From Nemophila menziesii (lineage: Eukaryota; Streptophyta; Magnoliopsida; Boraginales; Hydrophyllaceae), in contig JARWIR010000002.1 of the NCBI GenBank assembly GCA_029959085.1, forward strand, positions 65,588,154-65,652,153: a DNA stretch of 64,000 nucleotides, read 5' to 3'. A program made the translations under genes and the position numbers. Every line of letters begins with the position of its first letter. The first letter of the stretch is position 1. Of the stretch, positions 22,215 to 35,519 are shown in pieces. The notes under the pieces are model-generated. The model was not told where the DNA came from, ran no database searches, and saw only the letters and a list, made by a program, of their open reading frames with translations.

Positions 22215-22703
22215 AATTATTTTAGTTTTGCGAGAAGGGATATTTAAGATATTCTCGATCGAGTTGGAGAAACACGTTTTCAAGAAAAATGGCAAAAGAG
22301 AGGGTCAGATTGGTGTTAGCGGCTCTATCGAGAGTTTCTTTAGGCGTTGTGATGAAGATTTTGTCATGACAACTAAGGAAGGAACATAAAACCTTATGGT
22401 GCAGCATATCAAGAATAATGGTTTTATAAAATGGAGGACCTCATTTTGGGATTTTTTCGACGGTCTTTTGTATTTTGTTTTATCACGAGATCGACAAGAA
22501 CCTAGATTATGGGCTTCTTTTTTACCCTGTTGCATCACCAAATTTGACACCGCACTCATACAAGTGAAATTGACCATTTGGATTTTGGATCTCTTATATT
22601 GGGCTAGGGACGATAATGGAGAATGAATGAGTAACTGAAGATTGTAATCGCATTTTGGGTTGAAAAAATCTTTTGGATGACTAATTTTCCATTTATTCAG
22701 CAA
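22215..22703 (+). repeat. Representative full box (F) of the satellite monomer
   Basis: This is the part of the monomer with the longest overlapping ORFs on both strands (a frame reading MVQHIKNNGFIKWRTSFWDF on + and MLNKWKISHPKDFFNPKCDY on -). It includes the perfect palindrome CTCGATCGAG near 22254. In other units the + frame is open for up to 132 codons (57630), but many units have TAA in GGAACATAAAACC. I recognise no protein family. It is more likely a noncoding conserved stretch than a gene. Confidence 0.6.
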
Positions 22704-22798
22704 ATAGGAGTTGAATCCATTTAGAACGGGTTAGAGAAAAGATCGAGTAGTTATAAGATAAGTTCTACATGTTTAGAATCTAACCAAACATAAACGAT

Positions 22799-25700
22799 CT
22801 GGTATATAATGTAGCAAACTCACCGAGTCAAACACATAAGCAGTAGTTAACAAAACGAAACAAGTAAACTGAACCAATAAAAATCAATGATGAAACCGAA
22901 CTAAAATGTGACAAAAATAAAACGGTGTGTACAAAATTATCTATGTTTTTTCTCTTCGTGATAAATTATGCGACTCAAAATGTTTATTAAATCATTTAAA
23001 TTTTTTGTAATCTATAATACATTAAGTAATGTGTTGTGGTAAGGTATAAATTTTGCAACTATAGTATTTAAGAACTTTAGTTACTGGTCGAGATTGAAAA
23101 ACTTTACCAAGAAAATTGAAAATATGAAGATTCTATTTCAAACATAGCACTTAACATTTAAAAAAAACCAAAACTCGGATAAATATAAACATCATATGAT
23201 TAGATTTTTAACTTAGCAAAAATGCTAAAGATAAAATTATGTTTCAAAATGTAATATCGGTTGTCGAAAATACATCATGTGTAACTGACATCTCTATTAG
23301 CATGAGGTATATAGTCTACAATAGAAGACAATCAAATTTATTATGCAAATGACAATATTGAATACGTTTTTTAATAAAAATTTAGAAAAATCATAAATAA
23401 GCTTCAAGTTGTGTCCAAAAAAGTAAAACAAATAATCTCCCTACGCTACTATAATAACTCAAGCAGCTATAATTATTACCTATAGAATTGCCTTAAATAA
23501 CTCAAAAAAATGCACTTTCACTTCCAATGTTTATCAAACAAAGTAGATATCTTATTCAAATACCTGAGATATAGGACTCGCTTTTCGTTAATAGAATCTA
23601 AAAATTAATTCAGAAAGTGATGTGATTCTTTTGATAGCGATATACATTGGAATAAATTATTTTAGTTTTGCGAGAAGGGATATTTAAGATATTCTCGATC
23701 GAGTTGGAGAAACACGTTTTCAAGAAAAATGGCAAAAGAGAGGGTCAGATTGGTGTTAGCGGCTCTATCGAGAGTTTCTTTAGGCGTTGTGTTGAAGATT
23801 TGGTCATGACAACTAAGGAAGGAACATAAAACCTTATGGTGCAGCATATCAAGAATAATGGTTTTATAAAATGGAGGACCTCATTTTGGGATTTTTTCGA
23901 CGGTCTTTTGTATTTTGTTTTATCACGAGATCGACAAGAACCTAGATTATGGGCTTCTTTTTTACCCTGTTGCATCACCAAATTTGACACCGCACTCATA
24001 CAAGTGAAATTGACCATTTGGATTTTGGATCTCTTATATTGGGCTAGGGACGATAATGGAGAATGAATGAGTAACTGAAGATTGTAATCGCATTTTGGGT
24101 TGAAAAAATCTTTTGGATGACTAATTTTCCATTTATTCAGCAAATAGGAGTTGAATCCATTTAGAACGGGTTAGAGAAAAGATCGAGTAGTTATAAGATA
24201 AGTTCTACATGTTTAGAATCTAACCAAACATAAACGATCTGGTATATAATGTAGCAAACTCACCGAGTCAAACACATAAGCAGTAGTTAACAAAACGAAA
24301 CAAGTAAACTGAACCAATAAAAATCAATGATGAAACCGAACTAAAATGTGAAAAAAATAAAACGGTGTGTACAAAATTATCTATGTTTTTTCTCTTCGTG
24401 ATAAATTATGCGACTCAAAATGTTTATTAAATCATTTAAATTTTTTGTAATCTATAATACATTAAGTAATGTGTTGTGGTAAGGTATAAATTTTGCAACT
24501 ATAGTATTTAAGAACTTTAGTTACTGGTCGAGATTGAAAAACTTTACCAAGAAAATTGAAAATATGAAGATTCTATTTCAAACATAGCACTTAACATTTA
24601 AAAAAAACCAAAACTCGGATAAATATAAACATCATATGATTAGATTTTTAACTTAGCAAAAATGCTAAAGATAAAATTATGTTTCAAAATGTAATATCGG
24701 TTGTCGAAAATACATCATGTGTAACTGACAACTCTATTAGCATGAGGTACATAGTCTACACTAGAAGACAATCACATTTTTTATGCAAATGACAATATTG
24801 AATACGTGTTTTAATAAAAATTTAGAAAAAACATAAATAAGCTTCATGTTGTGTCCAAAAAAGTAAAACAAAAAATCTCCTTGCGCTACTATGTAACTCA
24901 AGTTGCTATAATTATTACCTATAGAATTGCCTTAAATAACTCAAAAAAATTCACTTTCACTTCAAATGTTTATCAAACAAAGTAGATATCTTATTCAAAT
25001 ACCTGAGATATAGGACTCGCTTTTCGTTAATTGAATCTAAAAATTAATTCAGAAAGTGATGTGATTCTTTTGATAGCGATATACATTGGAATAAATTATT
25101 TTAGTTTTGCAAGAAGGGATATTTAAGATATTCTCGATCGAGTTGGAGAAACACGTTTTCAAGAAGAATGGAAAAAGAGAGGGTCAGATTGGTGTTAGCG
25201 GCTCTATCGAGAGTTTCTGTAGGCATTGTGATGAAGATTTGGTCATGACAACTAAGGAAGGAACCTAAAATCTTATGGTGCAGCATATCAAGAATAATGG
25301 TTTTATAAAATGGAGGACCTCATTTTGGGATTTTTTCGACGGTCTTTTGTATTTTGTTTTATCACGAAATCGACAAGAACCTAGATTATGGGCTTCTTTT
25401 TTACCCTGTTGCATCACCAAATTTGACACCGTACTCATACAAGTGAAATTGACCATTTGGATTTTGAATCTCTTATATTGGGCTAGGGACGACAATGGAG
25501 AATGAATGAGTAACTGAAGATTGTAATCGCATTTTGGGTTGAAAAAATCTTTTGGATGACTAATTTTCCATTTATTCAGCAAATAGGAGTTGAATCCATT
25601 TAGAACGGGTTAGAGAAAAGATCGAGTAGTTATAAGATAAGTTCTACATGTTTAGAATCTAACCAAACATAAACGATCTGGTATATAATGTAGCAAACTC

Positions 25701-28557
25701 ACCGAGTCAAACACATAAGCAGTAGTTAACAAAACGAAACAAGTAAACTGAACCAATAAAAATCAATGATGAAACCGAACTAAAATGTGACAAAAATAAA
25801 ACGGTGTGTACAAAATTATCTATGTTTTTTCTCTTCGTGATAAATTATGCGACTCAAAATGTTTATTAAATCATTTAAATTTTTTGTAATCTATAATACA
25901 TTAAGTAATGTGTTGTGGTAAGGTATAAATTTTGCAACTATAGTATTTAAGAACTTTAGTTACTGGTCGAGATTGAAAAACTTTACCAAGAAAATTGAAA
26001 ATATGAAGATTCTATTTCAAACATAGCACTTAACATTTAAAAAAAACCAAAACTCGGATAAATATAAACATCATATGATTAGATTTTTAACTTAGCAAAA
26101 ATGCTAAAGATAAAATTATGTTTCAAAATGTAATATCGGTTGTCGAAAATACATCATGTGTAACTGACATCTCTATTAGCATGAGGTACATAGTCTACAC
26201 TAGAAGACAATCACATTTGTTATGCAAATGACAATATTGAATACGTGTTTTAATAAAAATTTAGAAAAAACATAAATAAGCTTCATGTTGTGTCCAAAAA
26301 AGTAAAACAAAAAATCTCCTTGCGCTACTATGTAACTCAAGTTGCTATAATTATTACCTATAGAATTGCCTTAAATAACTCAAAAAAATTCACTTTCACT
26401 TCAAATGTTTATCAAACAAAGTAGATATCTTATTCAAATACCTGAGATATAGGACTCGCTTTTCGTTAATTGAATCTAAAAATTAATTCAGAAAGTGATG
26501 TGATTCTTTTGATAGCGATATACATTGGAATAAATTATTTTAGTTTTGCAAGAAGGGATATTTAAGATATTCTCGATCGAGTTGGAGAAACACGTTTTCA
26601 AGAAGAATGGAAAAAGAGAGGGTCAGATTGGTGTTAGCGGCTCTATCGAGAGTTTCTGTAGGCATTGTGATGAAGATTTGGTCATGACAACTAAGGAAGG
26701 AACCTAAAATCTTATGGTGCAGCATATCAAGAATAATGGTTTTATAAAATGGAGGACCTCATTTTGGGATTTTTTCGACGGTCTTTTGTATTTTGTTTTA
26801 TCACGAAATCGACAAGAACCTAGATTATGGGCTTCTTTTTTACCCTGTTGCATCACCAAATTTGACGCCGTACTCATACAAGTGAAATGAACTATTTGGA
26901 TTTTGGATCTCTAATATTGGGCTATGGACGACAATGGAGAATGAATGAGTAACTGAAGATTGTAATCGCATTTTGGGTTGAAAAAATCTTTTGGATGACT
27001 AATTTTCCATTTATTCAGCAAATAGGAGTTGAATCCATTTAGAACGGGTTAGAGAAAAGATCGAGTAGTTATAAGATAAGTTCTACATGTTTAGAATCTA
27101 ACCAAACATAAACGATCTGGTATATAATGTAGCGAACTCACCGAGTCAAACACATAAGCAGTAGTAAACAAAACGAAACAAGTAAACTGAACCAATAAAA
27201 ATCAATAATGAAACCAAACTAAAATGTGAGAAAAATAAGACGGTGTGTACAAAATTATCTATGTTTTTTCTCTTTGTGATAAATTATGCGACTCAAAATG
27301 TTTATTAAATCATTGAAATTTTTTGTAATCTATAATACATTAAGTAATGTGTTGTGGTAAGGTATAAATTTTGCAACTATAGTATTTAACAACTTTAGTT
27401 ACTGGTCGAGATTGAAAAACTTTACCAAGAAAATTGAAAATATGAAGATTCTATTTCAAACATAGCACTTAACATTTAAAAAAAACCAGAACTCGGATAA
27501 ATATAAACATCATATGATTAGATTTTTAACTTAGCAAAAATGCTAAAGATAAAATTATGTTTCAAAATGTAATATCGGTTGTCGAAAATACATCATGTGT
27601 AACTGACATCTCTATTAGCATGAGGTACATAGTCTACACTAGAAGACAATCACATTTGTTATGCAAATGACAATATTGAATACGTGTTTTAATAAAAATT
27701 TAGAAAAAACATAAAATAAGCTTCATGTTGTGTCCAAAAAAGTAAAACAAAAAATCTCTCTGCGCTACTATAATAACTCAAGCAGCTATAATTATTACCT
27801 ATAGAATTGCCTTAAATAACTCAAAAAAATGGACTTTCACTTCCAATGTTTATCAAACAAAGTAGATATCTTATTCAAATACCTGAGATATAGGACTCGC
27901 TTTTCGTTAATAGAATCTAAAAATTAATTCAGAAAGTGATGTGATTCTTTTGATAGCGATATACATTGGAATAAATTATTTTAGTTTTGCGAGAAGGGAT
28001 ATTTAAGATATTCTCGATCGAGTGGGAGAAACACGTTTTCAAGAAGAATGGAAAAAGAGAGGGTCAGATTGGTGTTAGCGGCTCTATCGAGAGTTTCTTT
28101 AGGCGTTGTGATGAAGATTTGGTCATGACAACTAAGGAATGAACCTAAAACCTTATGGTGCAGGATATCAAGAATAATGGTTTTATAAAATGGAGGACCT
28201 CATTTTGGGATTTTTTCGACGGTCTTTTGTATTTTGTTTTATCGCGAAATCGACAAGAACCTAGATTATGGGCTTCTTTTTGACCCTGTTGCATCACCAA
28301 ATTTGACGCCGTACTCATACAAGTGAAATGAACTATTTGGATTTTGGATCTCTAATATTGGGCTATGGACGACAATGGAGAATGGATGAGTAACTGAAGA
28401 TTGTAATCGCATTTTGGGTTGAAAAAATCTTTTGGATGACTAATTTTCCATTTATTCAGCAAATAGGAGTTGAATCCATTTAGAAAGGGTTAGAGAAAAG
28501 ATCCAGTGGTTATAAGATAAGTTCTACATGTTTAGAATCCAACAAAACATAAACGAT
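22799..28557 (+). repeat. Satellite block 3: four A-head, full-box monomers (~1440 bp)
   Basis: Units start at 22799, 24239, 25678 and 27117, with lengths 1440, 1439, 1439 and 1441. Each is A-type on its left side and B-F-type in its box, so each is a recombinant form. The switch point differs between units: between about 23222 and 23309 in the first, between 24885 and 24923 in the second (the third shares it), and between about 27726 and 27770 in the fourth. Confidence 0.9.
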
Positions 28558-29987
28558 CTGGTATATAAACTCCCTGAGCCAAACGCATGAGCAGTAGTTA
28601 ATAAAAAGAAACAAGTAAACTTAACCAATAATAATAAATAATGAAACCAAACTAAAATGTGAGAAAAATAAGACGGTATGTACTAAATTTTCTATGTTTT
28701 TTCTCTTCATGATATATTATGCGACTCAAAGTGTTTTTAAATTATTGACAGTTTTTTTAACCTATTATACATTAAGTAATGTGTTGTGGTAAGGTATAAA
28801 TTTTTCAACTATAGTATTTAAGAACTTTAGTTAATGGTCGAGATTGAAAAACTGTACCAAAAAAATGAAAATATGAAGATTCTATTTCAAATATAGCACT
28901 TAACATTTAAAAAAAACTAAAAATCAGATAAATATAAACATCATATGATTAGATTTTTAACTTAGCAAAAATGCTAAAGATAAAATTATGTTTCAAAATG
29001 TAATATCGGTTGTCGAAAATACATCATGTGTAACTGACATTTCTATTAGCATGAGGTACATAGTCTACACTAGAAGACAATCACATTTTTTATGCAAATG
29101 ACAATATTGAATACGTTTTTTAATAAAAAATTAGAAAAATCATAAATAAGCTTCAAGTTGTGTCCAAAAAAGTAAAACAAAAAATCTCTCTGCGCTACTA
29201 TAATAACTCAAGCAGCTATAATTATTACCTATAGAATTGCCTTAAATAACTCAAAAAAATGGACTTTCACTTCCAATGTTTATCAAACAAAGTAGACATC
29301 TTATTCAAATACCTGAGATATAGGACTCGCTTTTCGTTAATAGAATCTAAAAATTAATTCAGAAAGTGATGTGATTCTTTTGATAGCGATATACATTGGA
29401 ATAAATTATTTTAGTTTTGCGAGAAGGGATATTTAAGATATTCTCGATCGAGTGGGAGAAACACGTTTTCAAGAAGAATGGAAAAAGAGAGGGTCAGATT
29501 GGTGTTAGCGGCTCTATCGAGAGTTTCTTTAGGCGTTGTGATGAAGATTTGGTCATGACAACTAAGGAATGAACCTAAAACCTTATGGTGCAGGATATCA
29601 AGAATAATGGTTTTATAAAATGGAGGACCTCATTTTGGGATTTTTTCGACGGTCTTTTGTATTTTGTTTTATCGCGAAATCGACAAGAACCTAGATTATG
29701 GGCTTCTTTTTGACCCTGTTGCATCACCAAATTTGACGCCGTACTCATACAAGTGAAATGAACTATTTGGATTTTGGATCTCTAATATTGGGCTATGGAC
29801 GACAATGGAGAATGGATGAGTAACTGAAGATTGTAATCGCATTTTGGGTTGAAAAAATCTTTTGGATGACTAATTTTCCATTTATTCAGCAAATAGGAGT
29901 TGAATCCATTTAGAAAGGGTTAGAGAAAAGATCCAGTGGTTATAAGATAAGTTCTACATGTTTAGAATCCAACAAAACATAAACGAT
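28558..29987 (+). repeat. Satellite block 4: one B-head, full-box monomer (1430 bp)
   Basis: The head reads ATAAACTCCCTGAGCCAAACG. The box shares private markers GGAATGAACCTAAAACC and GTGCAGGATATC with the preceding A-F unit and with the units at 35520 and 59640. Confidence 0.9.
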
Positions 29988-32900
29988 CTGGTATATAAAC
30001 TCCCTGAGCCAAACGCATGAGCAGTAGTTAATAAAAAGAAACAAGTAAACTTAACCAATAATAATAAATAATGAAACCAAACTAAAATGTGAGAAAAATA
30101 AGACGGTATGTACTAAATTTTCTATGTTTTTTCTCTTCATGATAAATTATGCGACTCAAAGTGTTTTTAAATTATTGACAGTTTTTTTAACCTATTATAC
30201 ATTAAGTAATGTGTTGTGGTAAGGTATAAATTTTTCAACTATAGTATTTAAGAACTTTAGTTAATGGTCGAGATTGAAAAACTGTACCAAGAAAATTGAA
30301 AATATGAAGATTCTAGTTCAAATATAGCACTTAACATTTAAAAAAAACTAAAAATCAGATAAATATAAACATCATATGATTAGATTTTTAACTTAGCAAA
30401 AATGCTAAAGATAAAATTATGTTTCAAAATGTAATATCGGTTGTCGAAAATACATCATGTGTAACTGACATCTCTATTAGCATGAGGTACATAGTCTACA
30501 CTAGAAGACAATCACATTTTTTATGCAAATGACAATATTGAATACGTTTTTTAATAAAAATTTAGAAAAAACATAAATAAGCTTCATGTTGTGTCCAAAA
30601 AAGTAAAACAAAAATTCTCCTTGCGCTACTATGATAACTCAAGTAGCTATAATTATTACCTATATAATTGCCTTATATAACTCAAAAAAATGCACTTTCA
30701 CTTCCAATTTTTATCAAACAAAGTAGATATCTTATTCAAATACATGAGATATAGGACTCGCTTTTCGTTAATAGAATCTAAAAATTAAAACAGAAAGTGG
30801 TGTGATTCTTTTCATAGCGATATATATTGGAATAAATTACACGTTTTAAAGAAGAATGGAAAATGAGACGGTCGGATTGGATTTCTTTGTTTGCCGCTCT
30901 ATTGAGAGTTTCTTTAGGCGTTGTGATGAAGATTTGGCTATGGAAACTAAGGAAGGAACATAAAACCTTATGGTGCTGCGTATCGAAAATAAGGGTTTTA
31001 TAAAATGGAGGACCTCATTTTGAGCTTTTTTGGACGGTCTTTTGTTTTTTGTTTTATCACGAAATCCACAAGAAACTAGATTATGGGCTTCTTTTTTACC
31101 CCATTGCATCACTTAATTGGACACCGTACTCATACAAGTGAAATTGACCATTTGGATTTGATCTCTAATCTTGGGCTAGGGACGACAATGGAGAATGAAT
31201 GAGTAACTAAAGATTGTAATCGCATTTTGGGTTGAAAAACTCCTTGGGATGAATAATTTTCATTTTATTCAGAAAATAGGAGATGAATCCATTTAGAAAG
31301 GGTTAGGGAAAAGATCGAGTAGTTATAAGATAAGTTCTACATGTTTAGAATCCAACAAAACATAAACGATCTGGTATATAAACTCCCTTAGCCGAACGCA
31401 TGAGCAGTAGTTAATAAAAAGAAACAAGTAAACTTAACCAATAAAAATAAATAATGAAACCAAACTAAAATGTGAGAAAAATAAGACGGTATGTACTAAA
31501 TTTTCTATGTTTTTTCTCTTCATGATATATTATGCGACTCAAAGTGTTTTTAAATTATTGACAGTTTTTTTAACCTATTATACATTAAGTAATGTGTTGT
31601 GGTAAGGTATAAATTTTTCAACTATAGTATTTAAGAACTTTAGTTAATGGTCGAGATTGAAAAACTGTACCAAAAAAAATGAAAATATGAAGATTCTATT
31701 TCAAATATAGCACTTAACATTTAAAAAAAACTAAAAATCAGATAAATATAAACATCATATGATTAGATTTTTAACTTAGCAAAAATGCTAAAGATAAAAT
31801 TATGTTTCAAAATGTAATATCGGTTGTCGAAAATACATCATGTGTAACTGACATCTCTATTAGCATGAGGTACATAGTCTACACTAGAAGACAATCACAT
31901 TTTTTATGCAAATGACAATATTGAATACGTTTTTTAATAAAAATTTAGAAAAAACATAAATAAGCTTCATGTTGTGTCCAAAAAAGTAAAACAAAAATTC
32001 TCCTTGCGCTACTATGATAACTCAAGTAGCTATAATTATTACCTATATAATTGCCTTATATAACTCAAAAAAATGCACTTTCACTTCCAATTTTTATCAA
32101 ACAAAGTAGATATCTTATTCAAATACATGAGATATAGGACTCGCTTTTCGTTAATAGAATCTAAAAATTAAAACAGAAAGTGGTGTGATTCTTTTCATAG
32201 CGATATATATTGGAATAAATTACACGTTTTAAAGAAGAATGGAAAATGAGACGGTCGGATTGGATTTCTTTGTTTGCCGCTCTATTGAGAGTTTCTTTAG
32301 GCGTTGTGATGAAGATTTGGCTATGGAAACTAAGGAAGGAACATAAAACCTTATGGTGCTGCGTATCGAAAATAAGGGTTTTATAAAATGGAGGACCTCA
32401 TTTTGAGATTTTTTGGACGGTCTTTTGTTTTTTGTTTTATCACGAAATCCACAAGAAACTAGATTATGGGCTTCTTTTTTACCCCATTGCATCACTTAAT
32501 TGGACACCGTACTCATACAAGTGAAATTGACCATTTGGATTTGATCTCTAATCTTGGGCTAGGGACGACAATGGAGAATGAATGAGTAACTAAAGATTGT
32601 AATCGCATTTTGGGTTGAAAAACTCCTTGGGATGAATAATTTTCATTTTATTCAGAAAATAGGAGATGAATCCATTTAGAAAGGGTTAGGGAAAAGATCG
32701 AGTAGTTATAAGATAAGTTCTACATGTTTAGAATCCAACAAAACATAAACGATCTGGTATATAAACTCCCTTAGCCGAACGCATGAGCAGTAGTTAATAA
32801 AAAGAAACAAGTAAACTTAACCAATAAAAATAAATAATGAAACCAAACTAAAATGTGAGAAAAATAAGACGGTATGTACTAAATTTTCTATGTTTTTTCT

Positions 32901-35519
32901 CTTCATGATATATTATGCGACTCAAAGTGTTTTTAAATTATTGACAGTTTTTTTAACCTATTATACATTAAGTAATGTGTTGTGGTAAGGTATAAATTTT
33001 TCAACTATAGTATTTAAGAACTTTAGTTAATGGTCGAGATTGAAAAACTGTACCAAAAAAAATGAAAATATGAAGATTCTATTTCAAATATAGCACTTAA
33101 CATTTAAAAAAAACTAAAAATCAGATAAATATAAACATCATATGATTAGATTTTTAACTTAGCAAAAATGCTAAAGATAAAATTATGTTTCAAAATGTAA
33201 TATCGGTTGTCGAAAATACATCATGTGTAACTGACATCTCTATTAGCATGAGGTACATAGTCTACACTAGAAGACAATCACATTTTTTATGCAAATGACA
33301 ATATTGAATACGTTTTTTAATAAAAATTTAGAAAAAACATAAATAAGCTTCATGTTGTGTCCAAAAAAGTAAAACAAAAATTCTCCTTGCGCTACTATGA
33401 TAACTCAAGTAGCTATAATTATTACCTATATAATTGCCTTATATAACTCAAAAAAATGCACTTTCACTTCCAATTTTTATCAAACAAAGTAGATATCTTA
33501 TTCAAATACATGAGATATAGGACTCGCTTTTCGTTAATAGAATCTAAAAATTAAAACAGAAAGTGGTGTGATTCTTTTCATAGCGATATATATTGGAATA
33601 AATTACACGTTTTAAAGAAGAATGGAAAATGAGACGGTCGGATTGGATTTCTTTGTTTGCCGCTCTATTGAGAGTTTCTTTAGGCGTTGTGATGAAGATT
33701 TGGCTATGGAAACTAAGGAAGGAACATAAAACCTTATGGTGCTGCGTATCGAAAATAAGGGTTTTATAAAATGGAGGACCTCATTTTGAGCTTTTTTGGA
33801 CGGTCTTTTGTTTTTTGTTTTATCACGAAATCCACAAGAAACTAGATTATGGGCTTCTTTTTTACCCCATTGCATCACTTAATTGGACACCGTACTCATA
33901 CAAGTGAAATTGACCATTTGGATTTGATCTCTAATCTTGGGCTAGGGACGACAATGGAGAATGAATGAGTAACTAAAGATTGTAATCGCATTTTGGGTTG
34001 AAAAACTCCTTGGGATGAATAATTTTCATTTTATTCAGAAAATAGGAGATGAATCCATTTAGAAAGGGTTAGGGAAAAGATCGAGTAGTTATAAGATAAG
34101 TTCTACATGTTTAGAATCCAACAAAACATAAACGATCTGGTATATAAACTCCCTTAGCCGAACGCATGAGCAGTAGTTAATAAAAAGAAACAAGTAAACT
34201 TAACCAATAAAAATAAATAATGAAACCAAACTAAAATGTGAGAAAAATAAGACGGTATGTACTAAATTTTCTATGTTTTTTCTCTTCATGATATATTATG
34301 CGACTCAAAGTGTTTTTAAATTATTGACAGTTTTTTTAACCTATTATACATTAAGTAATGTGTTGTGGTAAGGTATAAATTTTTCAACTATAGTATTTAA
34401 GAACTTTAGTTAATGGTCGAGATTGAAAAACTGTACCAAAAAAAATGAAAATATGAAGATTCTATTTCAAATATAGCACTTAACATTTAAAAAAAACTAA
34501 AAATTAGATAAATATAAACATCATATGATTAGATTTTTAACTTAGCAAAAATGCTAAAGATAAAATTATGTTTCAAAATGTAATATCGGTTGTCGAAAAT
34601 ACATCATGTGTAACTGACATCTCTATTAGCATGAGGTACATAGTCTACACTAGAAGACAATCACATGTTTTATGCAAATGACAATATTGAATACGTTTTT
34701 TAATAAAAATTTAGAAAAAACATAAATAAGCTTCATGTTGTGTCCAAAAAAGTAAAACAAAAATTCTCCTTGCGCTACTATGATAACTCAAGTAGCTATA
34801 ATTATTACCTATATAATTGCCTTATATAACTCAAAAAAATGCACTTTCACTTCCAATTTTTATCAAACAAAGTAGATATCTTATTCAAATACATGAGATA
34901 TAGGACTCGCTTTTCGTTAATAGAATCTAAAAATTAAAACAGAAAGTGGTGTGATTCTTTTCATAGCGATATATATTGGAATAAATTACACGTTTTAAAG
35001 AAGAATGGAAAATGAGACGGTCGGATTGGATTTCTTTGTTTGCCGCTCTATTGAGAGTTTCTTTAGGCGTTGTGATGAAGATTTGGCTATGGAAACTAAG
35101 GAAGGAACATAAAACCTTATGGTGCTGCGTATCGAAAATAAGGGTTTTATAAAATGGAGGACCTCATTTTGAGCTTTTTTGGACGGTCTTTTGTTTTTTG
35201 TTTTATCACGAAATCCACAAGAAACTAGATTATGGGCTTCTTTTTTACCCCATTGCATCACTTAATTGGACACCGTACTCATACAAGTGAAATTGACCAT
35301 TTGGATTTGATCTCTAATCTTGGGCTAGGGACGACAATGGAGAATGAATGAGTAACTAAAGATTGTAATCGCATTTTGGGTTGAAAAAATCTTTTGGATG
35401 ACTAATTTTCCATTTATTCAGCAAATAGGAGTTGAATCCATTTAGAAAGGGTTAGAGAAAAGATCCAGTGGTTATAAGATAAGTTCTACATGTTTAGAAT
35501 CCAACAAAACATAAACGAT
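29988..35519 (+). repeat. Satellite block 5: four near-identical B-head, D-box monomers (1383 bp each)
   Basis: Units start at 29988, 31371, 32754 and 34137, and each is exactly 1383 bp. They share box markers such as GGAAAATGAGACGG, TTTGCCGCTC and GGTCTTTTGTTTTTTG. Differences are very few, for example GAGCTTTTTT against GAGATTTTTT near 32404, and CACATGTTTT at 34669. The last unit changes to full-box tail sequence within 35359-35388. Confidence 0.92.

Larger units (their letters stand above)
12898..22798 (+). repeat. Satellite block 2: alternating B-F and A-D monomers (higher-order dimer ~2823 bp)
   Basis: Seven monomers start at 12898, 14331, 15723, 17152, 18544, 19975 and 21368, with lengths 1433, 1392, 1429, 1392, 1431, 1393 and 1431. 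B-head (ATAAACTCCC) units have the full box. A-head units have the D box, which lacks 53 bases between AAATTA and CACGTTTT, has GGATTTCTTTGTTTGCGGC instead of GGTGTTAGCGGC (+7), and TTGGATTTGATC instead of TTGGATTTTGGATC (-2). The net difference is 48 bp. The dimer is the repeating unit. Confidence 0.93.
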
